From Acidimicrobiales bacterium (GTDB taxonomy: Bacteria > Actinomycetota > Acidimicrobiia > Acidimicrobiales > AC-9), in the NCBI GenBank assembly GCA_036491125.1, contig DASXCO010000025.1:1-43758 (forward strand): DNA of 43,758 bases. The letters run 5' to 3'. The number at the start of each line of letters is the position of its first letter. Position 1 is the first letter of the stretch. This document shows positions 34,311-41,850 of the stretch, one piece after another. Under the pieces are notes generated by a model. That model searched no databases, was not told the origin of the DNA, and saw only the letters and a list, made by a program, of their open reading frames with translations. Both the position numbers and the translations under genes were made by a program.

Positions 34311-34682
34311 TCAGTAGTTGAACGTCAGCGCCCCGCCCTCAGTGAACTCATACAACGACGGCGCGCCCTTGATCTCAGCTCCCTTGGTCCACGTGGCGTC
34401 CTCCATCCCGCGAGTCTTCACGCACACGGGACAGACGTAGAAAAGTCCGCCTTTCTCGACGTACTCGGCGTGCAGCTCGGTGATGGACGGCGCGTTCGGA
34501 ACGTTCACCGTGGTAGCAAAACCATCCGTCGCGACTTTGATGCCGTCCTTAGTCAGCCACATGAGCGCCTGCTTGCCCGCTCGCAGCGCCTCGACGCCGA
34601 GCAAGTAGCAGATCAACACGCTCTCGGGGTCGTCCTCCGCATGCACAAGTCCAAGGACCACTTTGTCGTCAGCAGCCATCAT
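34311..34682 (-). CDS. DsrE-family protein
   Basis: 123 residues with the DsrE/YchN-like fold: VVLGLVHAEDDPESVLICYL, LMWLTKDGIKVA, and a VCPVCVKTRGM loop with two Cys where sulfur-carrying members have their active Cys. DsrE-like proteins pass sulfane sulfur between rhodaneses and other acceptors. The gene follows the methyltransferase by 50 bases, in an operon with two rhodanese proteins. Tandem ATG codons give two equivalent starts. Confidence 0.85.
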   Translation of the reverse strand: MMAADDKVVLGLVHAEDDPESVLICYLLGVEALRAGKQALMWLTKDGIKVATDGFATTVNVPNAPSITELHAEYVEKGGLFYVCPVCVKTRGMEDATWTKGAEIKGAPSLYEFTEGGALTFNY

Positions 34683-34732
34683 GTCCTCCTCTGGTTCGGT
34701 CGGATGTGGAGCAATCGCATTTCAGGTTCAGG

Positions 34733-35509
34733 TCAACCCGGCTTGCGGGCCAGGAACGCGTAGCCGTACACCTCGTAGGTCCGCGCCTTGTCCTCGCCGG
34801 TGGCGCCGCCGAAGGTGTCGACGCCGTCGCCGATCACCACCTCGGCGAATCCGCTGTCTTCGAGCATCTTCTGCCAGCCCGCACGGGGCAGCCCGCCGGC
34901 AATTCAGCCAGTCCACAGGTCGATGTTGCGTAAGGCCTCCTCGGGCACGGGCCGACCGTTAGCGATGTCGGCGAACTGCAGCAACCCCCCGGGGCGAAGG
35001 ACCCTTTGGATCTCCGACAACACGGCCCGCTTGTCGGGGCACAGGTTGATCACCCCGTTGGAGATGACGACGTCAGCCCAGCCGTCCTCAACGGGCAGGG
35101 CCTCAGCCAGGCCCTCGCGAAACTCGACGTTCTCGACATCGAGCGAGCCAGCTATCCGGCGGGACTTTTCGAGCATCTCTGCCGTCATGTCCACGCCAAT
35201 TACCTGTCCGGCCGGCCCCACTTGGGCGCGGGCGACGAACGAGTCGAGGCCGGCGCCTGAGCCGACGTCGACGACCCGCTCTCCGGGGTCCAGCGACCGC
35301 AGGGAGAAGGGGTTCCCCACCCCCGCGAAGGACTCGACGGCCGAATCGGGCAGGTCGTCGACCGCGGATCGCTCATAACCGAGACGTGCGGCGAGACTCC
35401 GGCCCGTGTGGAAGTGGTAGCTACCGCCCGGTGCCTCGGCTACCTGCCGGTACTTGTGGCGCACCTCGGCCCTGAGGGCCTGCGGTTCGACGAGCAGATC
35501 TTCCGTCAT
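34733..35509 (-). CDS. ArsM-like SAM methyltransferase with predicted selenocysteine (UGA at codon 202)
   Basis: 258 residues if UGA at 34904-34906 is read as selenocysteine. The first 201 residues form an ArsM-like methyltransferase: VVDVGSGAGLDSFVARAQVG, VIGVDMTAEMLEKSR, and ADVVISNGVINLCPDK. After the UGA the frame continues as IAGGLPRAGWQKMLEDSGFA and ends VYGYAFLARKPG, both normal for the family. The UGA sits in DLWTG-U-IAGG, where arsenite methyltransferases have a metalloid-binding Cys. The other ArsM Cys (SNCVxNL) is Gly here, so the substrate may not be arsenite. It starts in an ATGA overlap with the ArsR-rhodanese gene. Reading the UGA as a stop would leave a truncated 201-residue protein. 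Confidence 0.78.
34877..34906 (-). promoter_or_regulatory. UGA codon and bacterial SECIS-like hairpin
   Basis: After the UGA (34906-34904) the RNA folds GCCC-CGUGC-GGGC at 34889-34877. The 5-base apical loop starts 19 bases past the UGA, and a G is its second base, followed by U. A bacterial SECIS needs a short upper stem and a G in the first two loop positions at about this distance. An alternative 6-bp outer stem (34900-34895 with 34878-34873) competes with it. Confidence 0.6.
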
Positions 35510-36195
35510 AGGCGTGATCGTCCTTTCCCCCCAGCCTCTGCCCCGCTGGCCACGGGCAGACCGGCCCTGCGCCACTCCGGGAAGCCGTCCTCCAAGCGCC
35601 GAGCGTCGTAGCCGCGCCGGCGGAGCGCCCGTACGGCGTCGTCGGCATAGACGCAGTAACGCCCTCGGCAGTATGCGACCACCTCGACGTCTTTGGGGAG
35701 GATCCGGAGCCGGCGGCGGAGCTCGCTCACTGGGACGGATCGAGCTCCCGGAATGTGACCGGCCTCGTACTCCAGTGGTGGCCGGACATCGACGACCACG
35801 ACTTCCTCGAGCCGACGAGCGAGCTCTCGCCTCGTCACCGCCTCGAGTTGGGCGCGGTCGCCCAGGTAGGACTCCGCCAGGCGGTCGAGGCCGGCCATGT
35901 GGGCACTCGCGACATTGCGCATGGCTGCCCACAGCTCGCTCACCCGCTCGCTCGCCAAGCTGTAGATGATCCTCGTGCCCTCCCTGCGGCTTACCAGGAG
36001 ACCAGATCCGGCGAGGACATGCAGGTGGTGCGAGGTGTTGGCGACGCTCTGCCCGATCTCGCCGGCCAGCTCGTCCACCGAACGCTCACCCTGGGCCAAG
36101 ACGTCCACGAGCTCGGCGCGTCGTCCACTGGCCATGGCCTTCGCCGTGTCGGCGAAGGCGTCGAACATGGCGCTCTTGGCACGTCGGTCACCCAC
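35506..36195 (-). CDS. ArsR-type regulator fused to a rhodanese domain
   Basis: About 229 residues. The N-terminal ArsR winged helix is clear (ASGRRAELVDVLAQGERSVD, SVANTSHHLHVLAGSGLLVS). The C-terminal rhodanese domain (about 125-215) has VVVDVRPPLEYEAGHIPGAR and an active-site loop AYCRGRYCVYA with two Cys. ArsR-rhodanese proteins are known as sensors of reactive sulfur or metalloid stress. A TTGACA (36230-36225) and TACACT (36208-36203) promoter would start RNA near 36196, so I prefer the GTG at 36195 as a leaderless start; the ATG at 36216 would lie inside the promoter. It heads a six-gene operon. Confidence 0.84.
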   Translation of the reverse strand: MGDRRAKSAMFDAFADTAKAMASGRRAELVDVLAQGERSVDELAGEIGQSVANTSHHLHVLAGSGLLVSRREGTRIIYSLASERVSELWAAMRNVASAHMAGLDRLAESYLGDRAQLEAVTRRELARRLEEVVVVDVRPPLEYEAGHIPGARSVPVSELRRRLRILPKDVEVVAYCRGRYCVYADDAVRALRRRGYDARRLEDGFPEWRRAGLPVASGAEAGGKGRSRL

Positions 36196-36202
36196 AAGGG
36201 TG

Positions 36203-36242
36203 AGTGTAGGCGCCATCCTACAATTGTCAAACGATTGTTTGA
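36203..36242 (-). promoter_or_regulatory. Promoter and operator of the ArsR-rhodanese operon
   Basis: TTGACA, 16 bases and TACACT on the minus strand, with the perfect palindrome TCAAAC-GATT-GTTTGA (36227-36242) overlapping the -35. A bound ArsR-type repressor would block polymerase, giving autoregulation of the whole operon. Confidence 0.6.
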
Positions 36243-36248
36243 TCATGT

Positions 36249-36270
36249 TTGCTGTTGCTGTTGCTGTTGC
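36249..36270. repeat. Hexanucleotide repeat (GCTGTT)
   Basis: Three perfect GCTGTT units (36251-36268) plus partial ends, just upstream of the ArsR-rhodanese promoter. Low-complexity; no role evident. Confidence 0.7.
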
Positions 36271-36502
36271 CGCCCAGTCCCGCAGGGCCGCCGTCGGGCG
36301 GCATTGAGGAATCACCCCGAGCCGGCATCATCGCCGCTCCCGTTGTGGCCAAGGTGACGTCGCCCAGAGTGCTCGAGAGGAAGGCCTTCGAACTGCTGGC
36401 TAAACGAGGAGTTCCCTCAGAGCCAACCGAAGCTCCGATGGCGACCTACCGACGGCCGCCCGGAGCCGCCCGCCCTGTGCACTCCTCTCGTGAACGACTG
36501 GC

Positions 36503-36534
36503 TTGACGGGCGATTGCTGTAAGCATTAACTTAC
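36503..36534 (+). promoter_or_regulatory. Promoter and operator of the ArsR-SRPBCC operon
   Basis: TTGACG (36503-36508), a 17-base spacer and TTAACT (36526-36531). The inverted repeat GTAAG-CATTAA-CTTAC (36519-36534) covers the -10. The RNA start would fall at about 36538-36540, matching the GTG start of the ArsR gene, so this transcript is probably leaderless too. Confidence 0.55.
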
Positions 36535-36539
36535 CGTTA

Positions 36540-36860
36540 GTGTCAACTTACGAGATCGACCAATGGGCGGCGCTTGGGGACCCGACCAGGCGGGCGATCT
36601 TCGAGCGTCTTGCCGCCCGCCCTCAGGCCGTCGGCGAGCTCGCCCAAGAGCTCCCGGTCAGCCGGCCGGCGGTCTCGCAGCACCTCAAGGTCTTGAAGGG
36701 CGCGGGCCTTGTCGTTGACCGGCCCGTGGGAGCGCGCCGGGTCTACCGGCTCGACCCGGGTGGGCTCGGTGAGCTTCGCGCCCAGCTCGACCGCTTCTGG
36801 ACCCAGGCCCTCACGACCTACAAGCAACTCGTTGAGCAATCCACAGAGGAGGATGGATGA
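36540..36860 (+). CDS. ArsR-family regulator of the SRPBCC pair
   Basis: 106 residues, a compact winged helix: WAALGDPTRRAIFERLAARP, ELPVSRPAVSQHLKVLKGAG and RRVYRLDPGGLGELRAQLDR. It lacks the metal-binding Cys motif of classic ArsR and belongs to the subgroup paired with AHSA1/SRPBCC proteins. The GTG start lies at the predicted RNA start. The stop overlaps the next ATG (ATGA). Confidence 0.87.
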   Translation: MSTYEIDQWAALGDPTRRAIFERLAARPQAVGELAQELPVSRPAVSQHLKVLKGAGLVVDRPVGARRVYRLDPGGLGELRAQLDRFWTQALTTYKQLVEQSTEEDG

Positions 36861-37342
36861 CCACCCAGGCAGAGCAGACCTCGATTCGGACAGAGGTCCT
36901 GGTTGAGGCGCCGATCGAGCGTGCATTCCGCGTCTTCACCAAGCAGTTCGACAAGATCAAGCCCCGCGAGCACAACATGCTCGCGGTGGACATCGCCGAG
37001 TCAGTGTTCGAACCTCGCGCTGGTGGTCGCGTCTACGACCGTGGCGTCGACGGGAGCGAGTGCCAATGGGCGCGCGTGCTCGCCTATGAGCCACCTGAGC
37101 GCATCGCCTTCACTTGGGACATCAGCCCGCAGTGGCAGATCGAGACCGACCCCGGCAGGGCCAGCGAGGTCGAGGTGCGCTTCATCGCCGAGACCTCAGA
37201 GCGCACCAGGGTCGAGCTTGAGCACCGCAACCTCGACCGCCACGGCGAGGGCTGGGAGGGCCTACGGCAGGGCGTTGCCGGCGATCAGGGTTGGCCGCTC
37301 TACCTCGGGCGGTTCGCCGAGCAGGTCGCGGGGGTGGTCTGA
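36857..37342 (+). CDS. SRPBCC-domain (AHSA1-like) protein
   Basis: 161 residues, one START/SRPBCC fold: IRTEVLVEAPIERAFRVFTK at the start, WARVLAYEPPERIAFTWDIS in the middle and a C-terminal helix (GWEGLRQGV ... LYLGRFAEQVAG). Such domains bind hydrophobic ligands. The ArsR-AHSA1 pairing is common in actinomycetes; the ligand is unknown. It begins in an ATGA overlap with the ArsR gene. Confidence 0.85.
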   Translation: MTTQAEQTSIRTEVLVEAPIERAFRVFTKQFDKIKPREHNMLAVDIAESVFEPRAGGRVYDRGVDGSECQWARVLAYEPPERIAFTWDISPQWQIETDPGRASEVEVRFIAETSERTRVELEHRNLDRHGEGWEGLRQGVAGDQGWPLYLGRFAEQVAGVV

Positions 37343-37789
37343 TTGGCCCCGCTCTCGACAAGCATCGAGGTCGCTCGCCCGCCGGAGGAAGTCTTCGCCT
37401 ACGTCACCGACCCCTCCCGTTTCGCTGAGTGGCAGGCCAACGTGGTCGACGGTCACATGGAGGGCGAGCCGCCCCACGGCGTCGGACAAAGGTGCCTCAC
37501 AACTCGCCGGATCGGGTTTGCCGAGCGGCCAGTCACCTCCGAGATCACGCACCTCGACGCGCCGAGGACATGGGGTGTGAGAGCGATCGACGGCCCTGTC
37601 AGGGCGACCGTCGATGTGGCGGTGGAGCCGCTCGACGAGCGCCGAACGGCGCGGGTCAGGATCGAGCTCGACTTCACCGGACATGGCATCGGCAAACTGC
37701 TCGTTCCACTAATCGTGCGTCGCCAGGCGAAAAGCGAGATGCCGGCGAACCTGCAGAGGTTGAAGGAACGCTTGGAGGTGCCGAAGTGA
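37343..37789 (+). CDS. SRPBCC-family (polyketide-cyclase-like) protein
   Basis: 148 residues starting with TTG directly after the preceding stop. It opens with the typical TSIEVARPPEEVFAYVTDPS and RFAEWQ, and continues with beta strands and a basic C-terminal helix (ANLQRLKERLEVPK). It is a ligand-binding fold without visible catalytic residues. This is the last gene before the right end of the element. Confidence 0.84.
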   Translation: MAPLSTSIEVARPPEEVFAYVTDPSRFAEWQANVVDGHMEGEPPHGVGQRCLTTRRIGFAERPVTSEITHLDAPRTWGVRAIDGPVRATVDVAVEPLDERRTARVRIELDFTGHGIGKLLVPLIVRRQAKSEMPANLQRLKERLEVPK

Positions 37790-38058
37790 GAGATCCGATG
37801 GACCGCCAGGCATAGGCCGCCGGGCTTCGCCGCTGGCTTCAGATACCCAAACACACGTAGGGAGTCTCAGGCGGACTGTCGGCGGTGTTATGGGCGAGTG
37901 CACCTATGAGTGCAGCTACGCAGTCAGTCGCTGTGTCCCGAGCGTGTCCTAACGAGTGGACACGAACGGGTTTTCACAGTCACTCTCGGTCAAATGGAAA
38001 TGGCCCTTGACCAGCGCAAACGACAGAATCGCCTATGCCGCGAGCTGGCCTGCTCCCA
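37790..38058. other. Right end of the element, non-coding
   Basis: No gene. It contains the second candidate integrase arm site (37931-37954) and a GGTCAA/TTGACC inverted repeat (37988-37993 with 38007-38012). Immediately before attR a CCCACC run restores an anticodon-arm-like hairpin with the GGTGG of the repeat. In the circular form this would be one arm of attP. Confidence 0.5.
37931..37954 (+). repeat. Candidate integrase arm site, right
   Basis: Matches 21325-21348 at 20 of 24 positions, with the shared segments GTGTCCC and CGTGTCCTAACG. It lies 104 bases inside attR. Together the two copies flank the att core in the excised circle. Confidence 0.45.
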
Positions 38059-38114
38059 CCTCTCAAGGTGGAGACACGGGTTCGAATCCCGTTGGGGCTG
38101 CTAGAGAAAGTGCC
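38059..38114 (+). repeat. attR, 56-bp direct repeat (tRNA-Glu 3' fragment)
   Basis: Identical to 21211-21266. This is the displaced 3' half of the original tRNA-Glu gene, from the anticodon loop through the discriminator plus 14 bases. It has no 5' half, so it is not a functional tRNA. Confidence 0.95.
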
Positions 38115-38309
38115 TGCTCAGCGGGACTTTCTCGTACTCCGGTGACCCTCGTCGGGACCGTCCGAATCGGCGTCGTGACCCTCTTGGCCCCCACTCGCGG
38201 CCGCCCTCGTAAGACCGGATTGGCGGACGTCGTGCAATCGAGTGCTCGACCGGCTTGCCTGAGCCGGTCAACTACCGGAGCCGTAACCTGGCCCACAGGG
38301 GAGGTCACC

Positions 38310-39674
38310 ATGGGCGATGCAAATCTTGAACGGGCTGAGCCGGTAGAACGCCTCGCCGCTCTCCTGGCCCTCATTGCCCTGACGGCGGCGGTCGTGATCG
38401 TTGCAGTGGCAGCGGCGGCCAACTGGCAAGGCGTTGTCATCACCCTCATCGGGCTGCTGTCCATCGTCGTGGCGGGCTGGTACATCGTGTCACGGCGCGG
38501 TGTCAGCCGGTCCGTTGGCATGGTGATAGGGCTTGCGGGCACGGGCCTCCTCATCGCTGGCTTCATCGTCGCGGATCTCAGTCTCATCACTTGGATCTCG
38601 GTTGCAGTCCTCGCCCTTGTCTCGGTAGCGACGGCGCGTGTGGCCCTCCACCGGAGCACGAGGGCGATGCGCGAGCGCGCGCTTTCGAGGAGCCCGGTTC
38701 CGTCCCCGCGGCACCCTGTCCTGATCATGAATCCATGGTCCGGTGGGGGAAAGGTGGAGAAGTTCGATGTGGTGAAGGAGTGCCAGCGGCGGGGGATCGA
38801 ACCGATCGTTCTCGGGAGAGGCGACGACCTCATTCAGCTGGCTGAAGATGCGATTGCCCGAGGTGCAGACGTAATAGGCATGGCGGGAGGGGACGGCTCT
38901 CAAGCTCTCGTGGCCACCATCGCCATCCGCCACGACGTTCCCCACGTCGTCATCCCCGCAGGCACCAGGAATCACTTCGCGCTCGACCTCGGCCTCGACC
39001 GCAACGACGTGATCGGGGCTCTGGATGCCTACACCGACGGCGTCGAGGAACGCATCGACCTGGCCGTGGTCAACGGTCGGATCTTCGTGAACAATGCCTC
39101 GCTGGGGTTGTATGCGAAGATTGTGCAGTCCCCCGAATACCGCGACGCCAAGCGGCAGACGGCGGCGGCCATGCTCCCCGAGATGCTGGGGACAAGCGCC
39201 GAGCCTCTGGATCTGCGTTTCACGGGGCCTGACGGCACGAGCTACCCGAGCGCCCACATGATCCTCGTCTCCAACAATCCGTACCAGCTCGCGAGCTTGG
39301 CGGGCCGGGGGACGAGAGAGCGGATGGACCTCGGCGCACTTGGAGTCGTCGCCGCTCGGATCTCGGACGCCCGCGACGCGAGCCGCTTCGTGGCCCTCGA
39401 GGCAGCGGGGCAGGTCCGGAGGTTTCCGGGCTGGTTCGAGTGGACCACTCCGCGGTTCCAGGTGGACTCCGGCGGACCGGTCGAGATCGGGGTGGACGGC
39501 GAGGCAATGAAGATGGATCCGCCGCTGGTGTTCGAGTCCAGACCCGGGGCGCTGCGCGTGCGGCTTCCACGTCAGGCGCTCGGCCTATCGCCAGCGGCAC
39601 GAGCGGTCCACGTCTTCTCTCGTTCCACGATTGCCGAGCTCGCCCAAGTGGTGGCCGGACGCTGGGCGTCCTAA
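38310..39674 (+). CDS. Membrane protein with diacylglycerol-kinase catalytic domain
   Basis: 454 residues. About four N-terminal membrane helices (residues 12-110) precede a lipid-kinase/NAD-kinase-like catalytic domain. The latter has LIMNPWSGGGK, the GMAGGDGSQALVATIA signature (the GGDGT-type loop), VVIPAGTRNHFALDLGLDR and NNASLGLYAKIV. It would phosphorylate a lipid such as diacylglycerol at the membrane. I start it at the ATG at 38310 (Shine-Dalgarno GGGGAGG); the upstream open frame runs through attR and is not coding. Confidence 0.86.
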   Translation: MGDANLERAEPVERLAALLALIALTAAVVIVAVAAAANWQGVVITLIGLLSIVVAGWYIVSRRGVSRSVGMVIGLAGTGLLIAGFIVADLSLITWISVAVLALVSVATARVALHRSTRAMRERALSRSPVPSPRHPVLIMNPWSGGGKVEKFDVVKECQRRGIEPIVLGRGDDLIQLAEDAIARGADVIGMAGGDGSQALVATIAIRHDVPHVVIPAGTRNHFALDLGLDRNDVIGALDAYTDGVEERIDLAVVNGRIFVNNASLGLYAKIVQSPEYRDAKRQTAAAMLPEMLGTSAEPLDLRFTGPDGTSYPSAHMILVSNNPYQLASLAGRGTRERMDLGALGVVAARISDARDASRFVALEAAGQVRRFPGWFEWTTPRFQVDSGGPVEIGVDGEAMKMDPPLVFESRPGALRVRLPRQALGLSPAARAVHVFSRSTIAELAQVVAGRWAS

Positions 39675-39861
39675 GCCGACGCCGGAACGACGGTATCCGG
39701 CCGCGAACTGAACGCCCAGAGTGACGTCGTGATCCGAGGCGTCCGAGGCGGGGTCTGACATAGACCTTGACCCCCCGCCGGGCGTCAAGATCTATGGCAA
39801 TCTTGTGGCAGTGGCAGTCGTGCCTCGAGGTGAGGCCGTGGCCACGACTAAAGGGGGAGCG

Positions 39862-40266
39862 ATGTTGGCGACCTTTGGTGACGGCCAGGTCTTCTGGGCG
39901 TTCCTGGTCTTCTTCTTCTGGATCATCTGGATCTGGTTGCTGATCGTGGTGTTCAGCGATCTCTTCCGCAGCGCCGACCTCTCCGGGTGGGCCAAGGCGG
40001 CTTGGGCCTTGGGACTCCTGATCCTGCCGTACCTCGGAGTGTTCCTGTACCTGATTTTCCGGGGCGGAAAGATGCACGAGCGCGCCTTGGCGGCGGCGCA
40101 AGCTCAAGACGCAGCCTTCCGCCAGTACGTGAAGGAGACCGCCGTGACCGAGGGCGATGGTCCCGAGCCGGCGGACGAACTGGCCAAGTTGGAGGACCTG
40201 AAGAGGCGAGGGGTCATCTCGGATGCAGAGTTCGACCAGCTCAAGTCCAAGGTGGTGAGCGGCTGA
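39862..40266 (+). CDS. Small membrane protein with SHOCT domain
   Basis: 134 residues: two membrane helices (FWAFLVFFFWIIWIWLLIVV and AAWALGLLILPYLGVFLYLI) of the PLDc_N/cardiolipase-N type. A cytoplasmic stretch and a C-terminal SHOCT motif (LAKLEDLKRRGVISDAEFDQ) follow. The start is the ATG with GGGGGAG upstream; the frame's earlier GTG has no ribosome site. The function is unknown, and such proteins are common in actinomycetes. Confidence 0.83.
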   Translation: MLATFGDGQVFWAFLVFFFWIIWIWLLIVVFSDLFRSADLSGWAKAAWALGLLILPYLGVFLYLIFRGGKMHERALAAAQAQDAAFRQYVKETAVTEGDGPEPADELAKLEDLKRRGVISDAEFDQLKSKVVSG

Positions 40267-40346
40267 GGACGATCAGCTCACAGTCGATTGAGCATTGGCT
40301 GAATCGGTCGTGAGCCCCCGAGGTCACCCATCTCGGCAGGTGTGCG

Positions 40347-41756
40347 GTGGGTGAAGATATCGCCGCCGCACGGACGTCTCGTTCTGCGCAGGGAGTCCTC
40401 CTTCCTCTGGCCTTGGCTCAGTTCATCTGCAGCTTCGCCGGCTCCAACATGAACGTGATGATCAACGACATCAGCTCGGACCTGGGAACGACCGTCAAGG
40501 GCGTGCAGACGGCGATCACTGTCTTCTTGCTGGTCATGGCCGCCCTGATGATCCCGGGTGGAAAACTGACCGACCGGTGGGGGCGCAAGCGGTGCTTCAC
40601 CCTCGGCCTCAGCATCTACGCAGTTGGCGCTCTGCTCAGCGCCTTCTCGCCCGGACTCGGCACCCTCATCCTCGGCAACTCGATCTTCGAGGGTGTCGGA
40701 ACGGCCCTCCTGATCCCTCCCGTGTACATCCTGGCGACGATGTTCTTCACGGATCTCCGGTCCCGTGCCCGCGCATTCGGTGTCATCAGCGGTATGGGGG
40801 GCGTGGGGGCGGCCGCGGGCCCATTGATCGGAGGTGTGATCACCACGGGAATCACGTGGCGAGCTGCCTTCATCTTCCAGGCTGCGGTGATCGTGGTGAT
40901 CGTCATCCTGAGCCGCCGGATGGAAGATCCCGTGGCGCCGGACCCGACCAGGCCCTTTGACATCGTCGGAGCGATCCTGTCAGCCACTGGCTTGGTTCTC
41001 CTGGTCATGGGCATCCTGGAGGCGGAGAACCACCTCGTCATCACGGCTGTCCTGCTGGTCGTCGGCGCCCTGGTCCTCGCCTGGTTCTTCCACCATGTCC
41101 GGGCTCTCGAGTCAGCCGGCAGAGAGCCGCTGCTGTCGACCGGCCTCTTCCGAAACCACACCTCGAACCTCGCCCTCATCACCCAGAATGTCCAGTGGGC
41201 GGTGCTGCTGGGCTCGGCCTTCGTCGTATCTGCCTATCTCCAGGTCGTGCGGGGCTACGACGCCATCCAGACCGGCGTCATCTTCACCGCCGCCACGGCC
41301 GGCATCCTGGTCTCGTCGCTGGCAGCGGAGCGGCTGGCCAACAGGTTCTCCCAGCGCACCCTGATCCTGGTCGGCTTCACGACCACGGTGATCGGGATCT
41401 TCTTCCTGGTGGCGATGGTCAAGGGCTCGCCGAGCGCCTACGCCTTCACGCCCGGTCTCCTGTTCATCGGCCTCGGGGTCGGGGTGATGCTGACCCCGTC
41501 GGTAAACGTCGTCCAGTCCAGCTTCCCCGAGGAGCGACAGGGTGAGATCTCGGGACTGTCACGGAGCGTGTCGAACCTCGGGTCCGCCTTCGGCACGGCC
41601 ATCGCCGGAACGATTCTGGTGGCCGATCTCGGGTCAGGGCATCAGGCCTATGGGATCGCCATGGGCGTTCTGGCCGTGATCGGCCTCGGCGGCCTCGTTG
41701 TCTCGATCTTCCTACCGGCCGATGCTGGTCAACAGACTGCCGGAGCCGAGACCTGA
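40347..41756 (+). CDS. MFS transporter, drug-exporter type
   Basis: 469 residues with about 14 hydrophobic helices. The TM2-3 motif A appears as GGKLTDRWGRKRCFTLGL, and a Gly-rich motif-C-like helix reads ISGMGGVGAAAGPLIGGVIT. This pattern and helix count fit the DHA2/EmrB-QacA exporter group. No regulator gene is adjacent. The start is GTG at 40347. Confidence 0.88.
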   Translation: MGEDIAAARTSRSAQGVLLPLALAQFICSFAGSNMNVMINDISSDLGTTVKGVQTAITVFLLVMAALMIPGGKLTDRWGRKRCFTLGLSIYAVGALLSAFSPGLGTLILGNSIFEGVGTALLIPPVYILATMFFTDLRSRARAFGVISGMGGVGAAAGPLIGGVITTGITWRAAFIFQAAVIVVIVILSRRMEDPVAPDPTRPFDIVGAILSATGLVLLVMGILEAENHLVITAVLLVVGALVLAWFFHHVRALESAGREPLLSTGLFRNHTSNLALITQNVQWAVLLGSAFVVSAYLQVVRGYDAIQTGVIFTAATAGILVSSLAAERLANRFSQRTLILVGFTTTVIGIFFLVAMVKGSPSAYAFTPGLLFIGLGVGVMLTPSVNVVQSSFPEERQGEISGLSRSVSNLGSAFGTAIAGTILVADLGSGHQAYGIAMGVLAVIGLGGLVVSIFLPADAGQQTAGAET

Positions 41757-41850
41757 GGAGCGGGTGCCCACGAGCGAGTTCTCTCGAACGTTGCCATGAT
41801 CTTGGGCGGTTGGTGCAGCTGAAGGACGAATCGACGAGAACGGAGATGCG

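Larger units (their letters stand above)
21211..38114. mobile_element. Integrative mobilizable element in tRNA-Glu (about 16.85 kb)
   Basis: The element is bounded by identical 56-bp repeats at 21211-21266 and 38059-38114, both the 3' half of tRNA-Glu plus 14 bases. The integrase gene lies next to the intact tRNA, with an excisionase-like gene beside it. A MobF relaxase-helicase and a candidate oriT give it a mobilization module, and no type IV secretion or FtsK-type transfer gene is visible. About half of the element (28.1-37.8 kb) is cargo: regulators, methyltransferases, rhodanese and DsrE-type sulfur proteins, an MFS transporter and SRPBCC proteins. Confidence 0.9.

Noticed and set aside
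36249-36506. 85-codon plus-strand frame between the two ArsR genes
   Set aside because: Begins in a hexanucleotide repeat, no domain, overlaps promoter elements.
38059-38114. Second tRNA-Glu gene
   Set aside because: Lacks the acceptor 5' strand and D-arm; it is the attR remnant.
37956-38309. Upstream extension of the lipid-kinase frame through attR
   Set aside because: It crosses the tRNA fragment; the ATG at 38310 with a good ribosome-binding site fits better.
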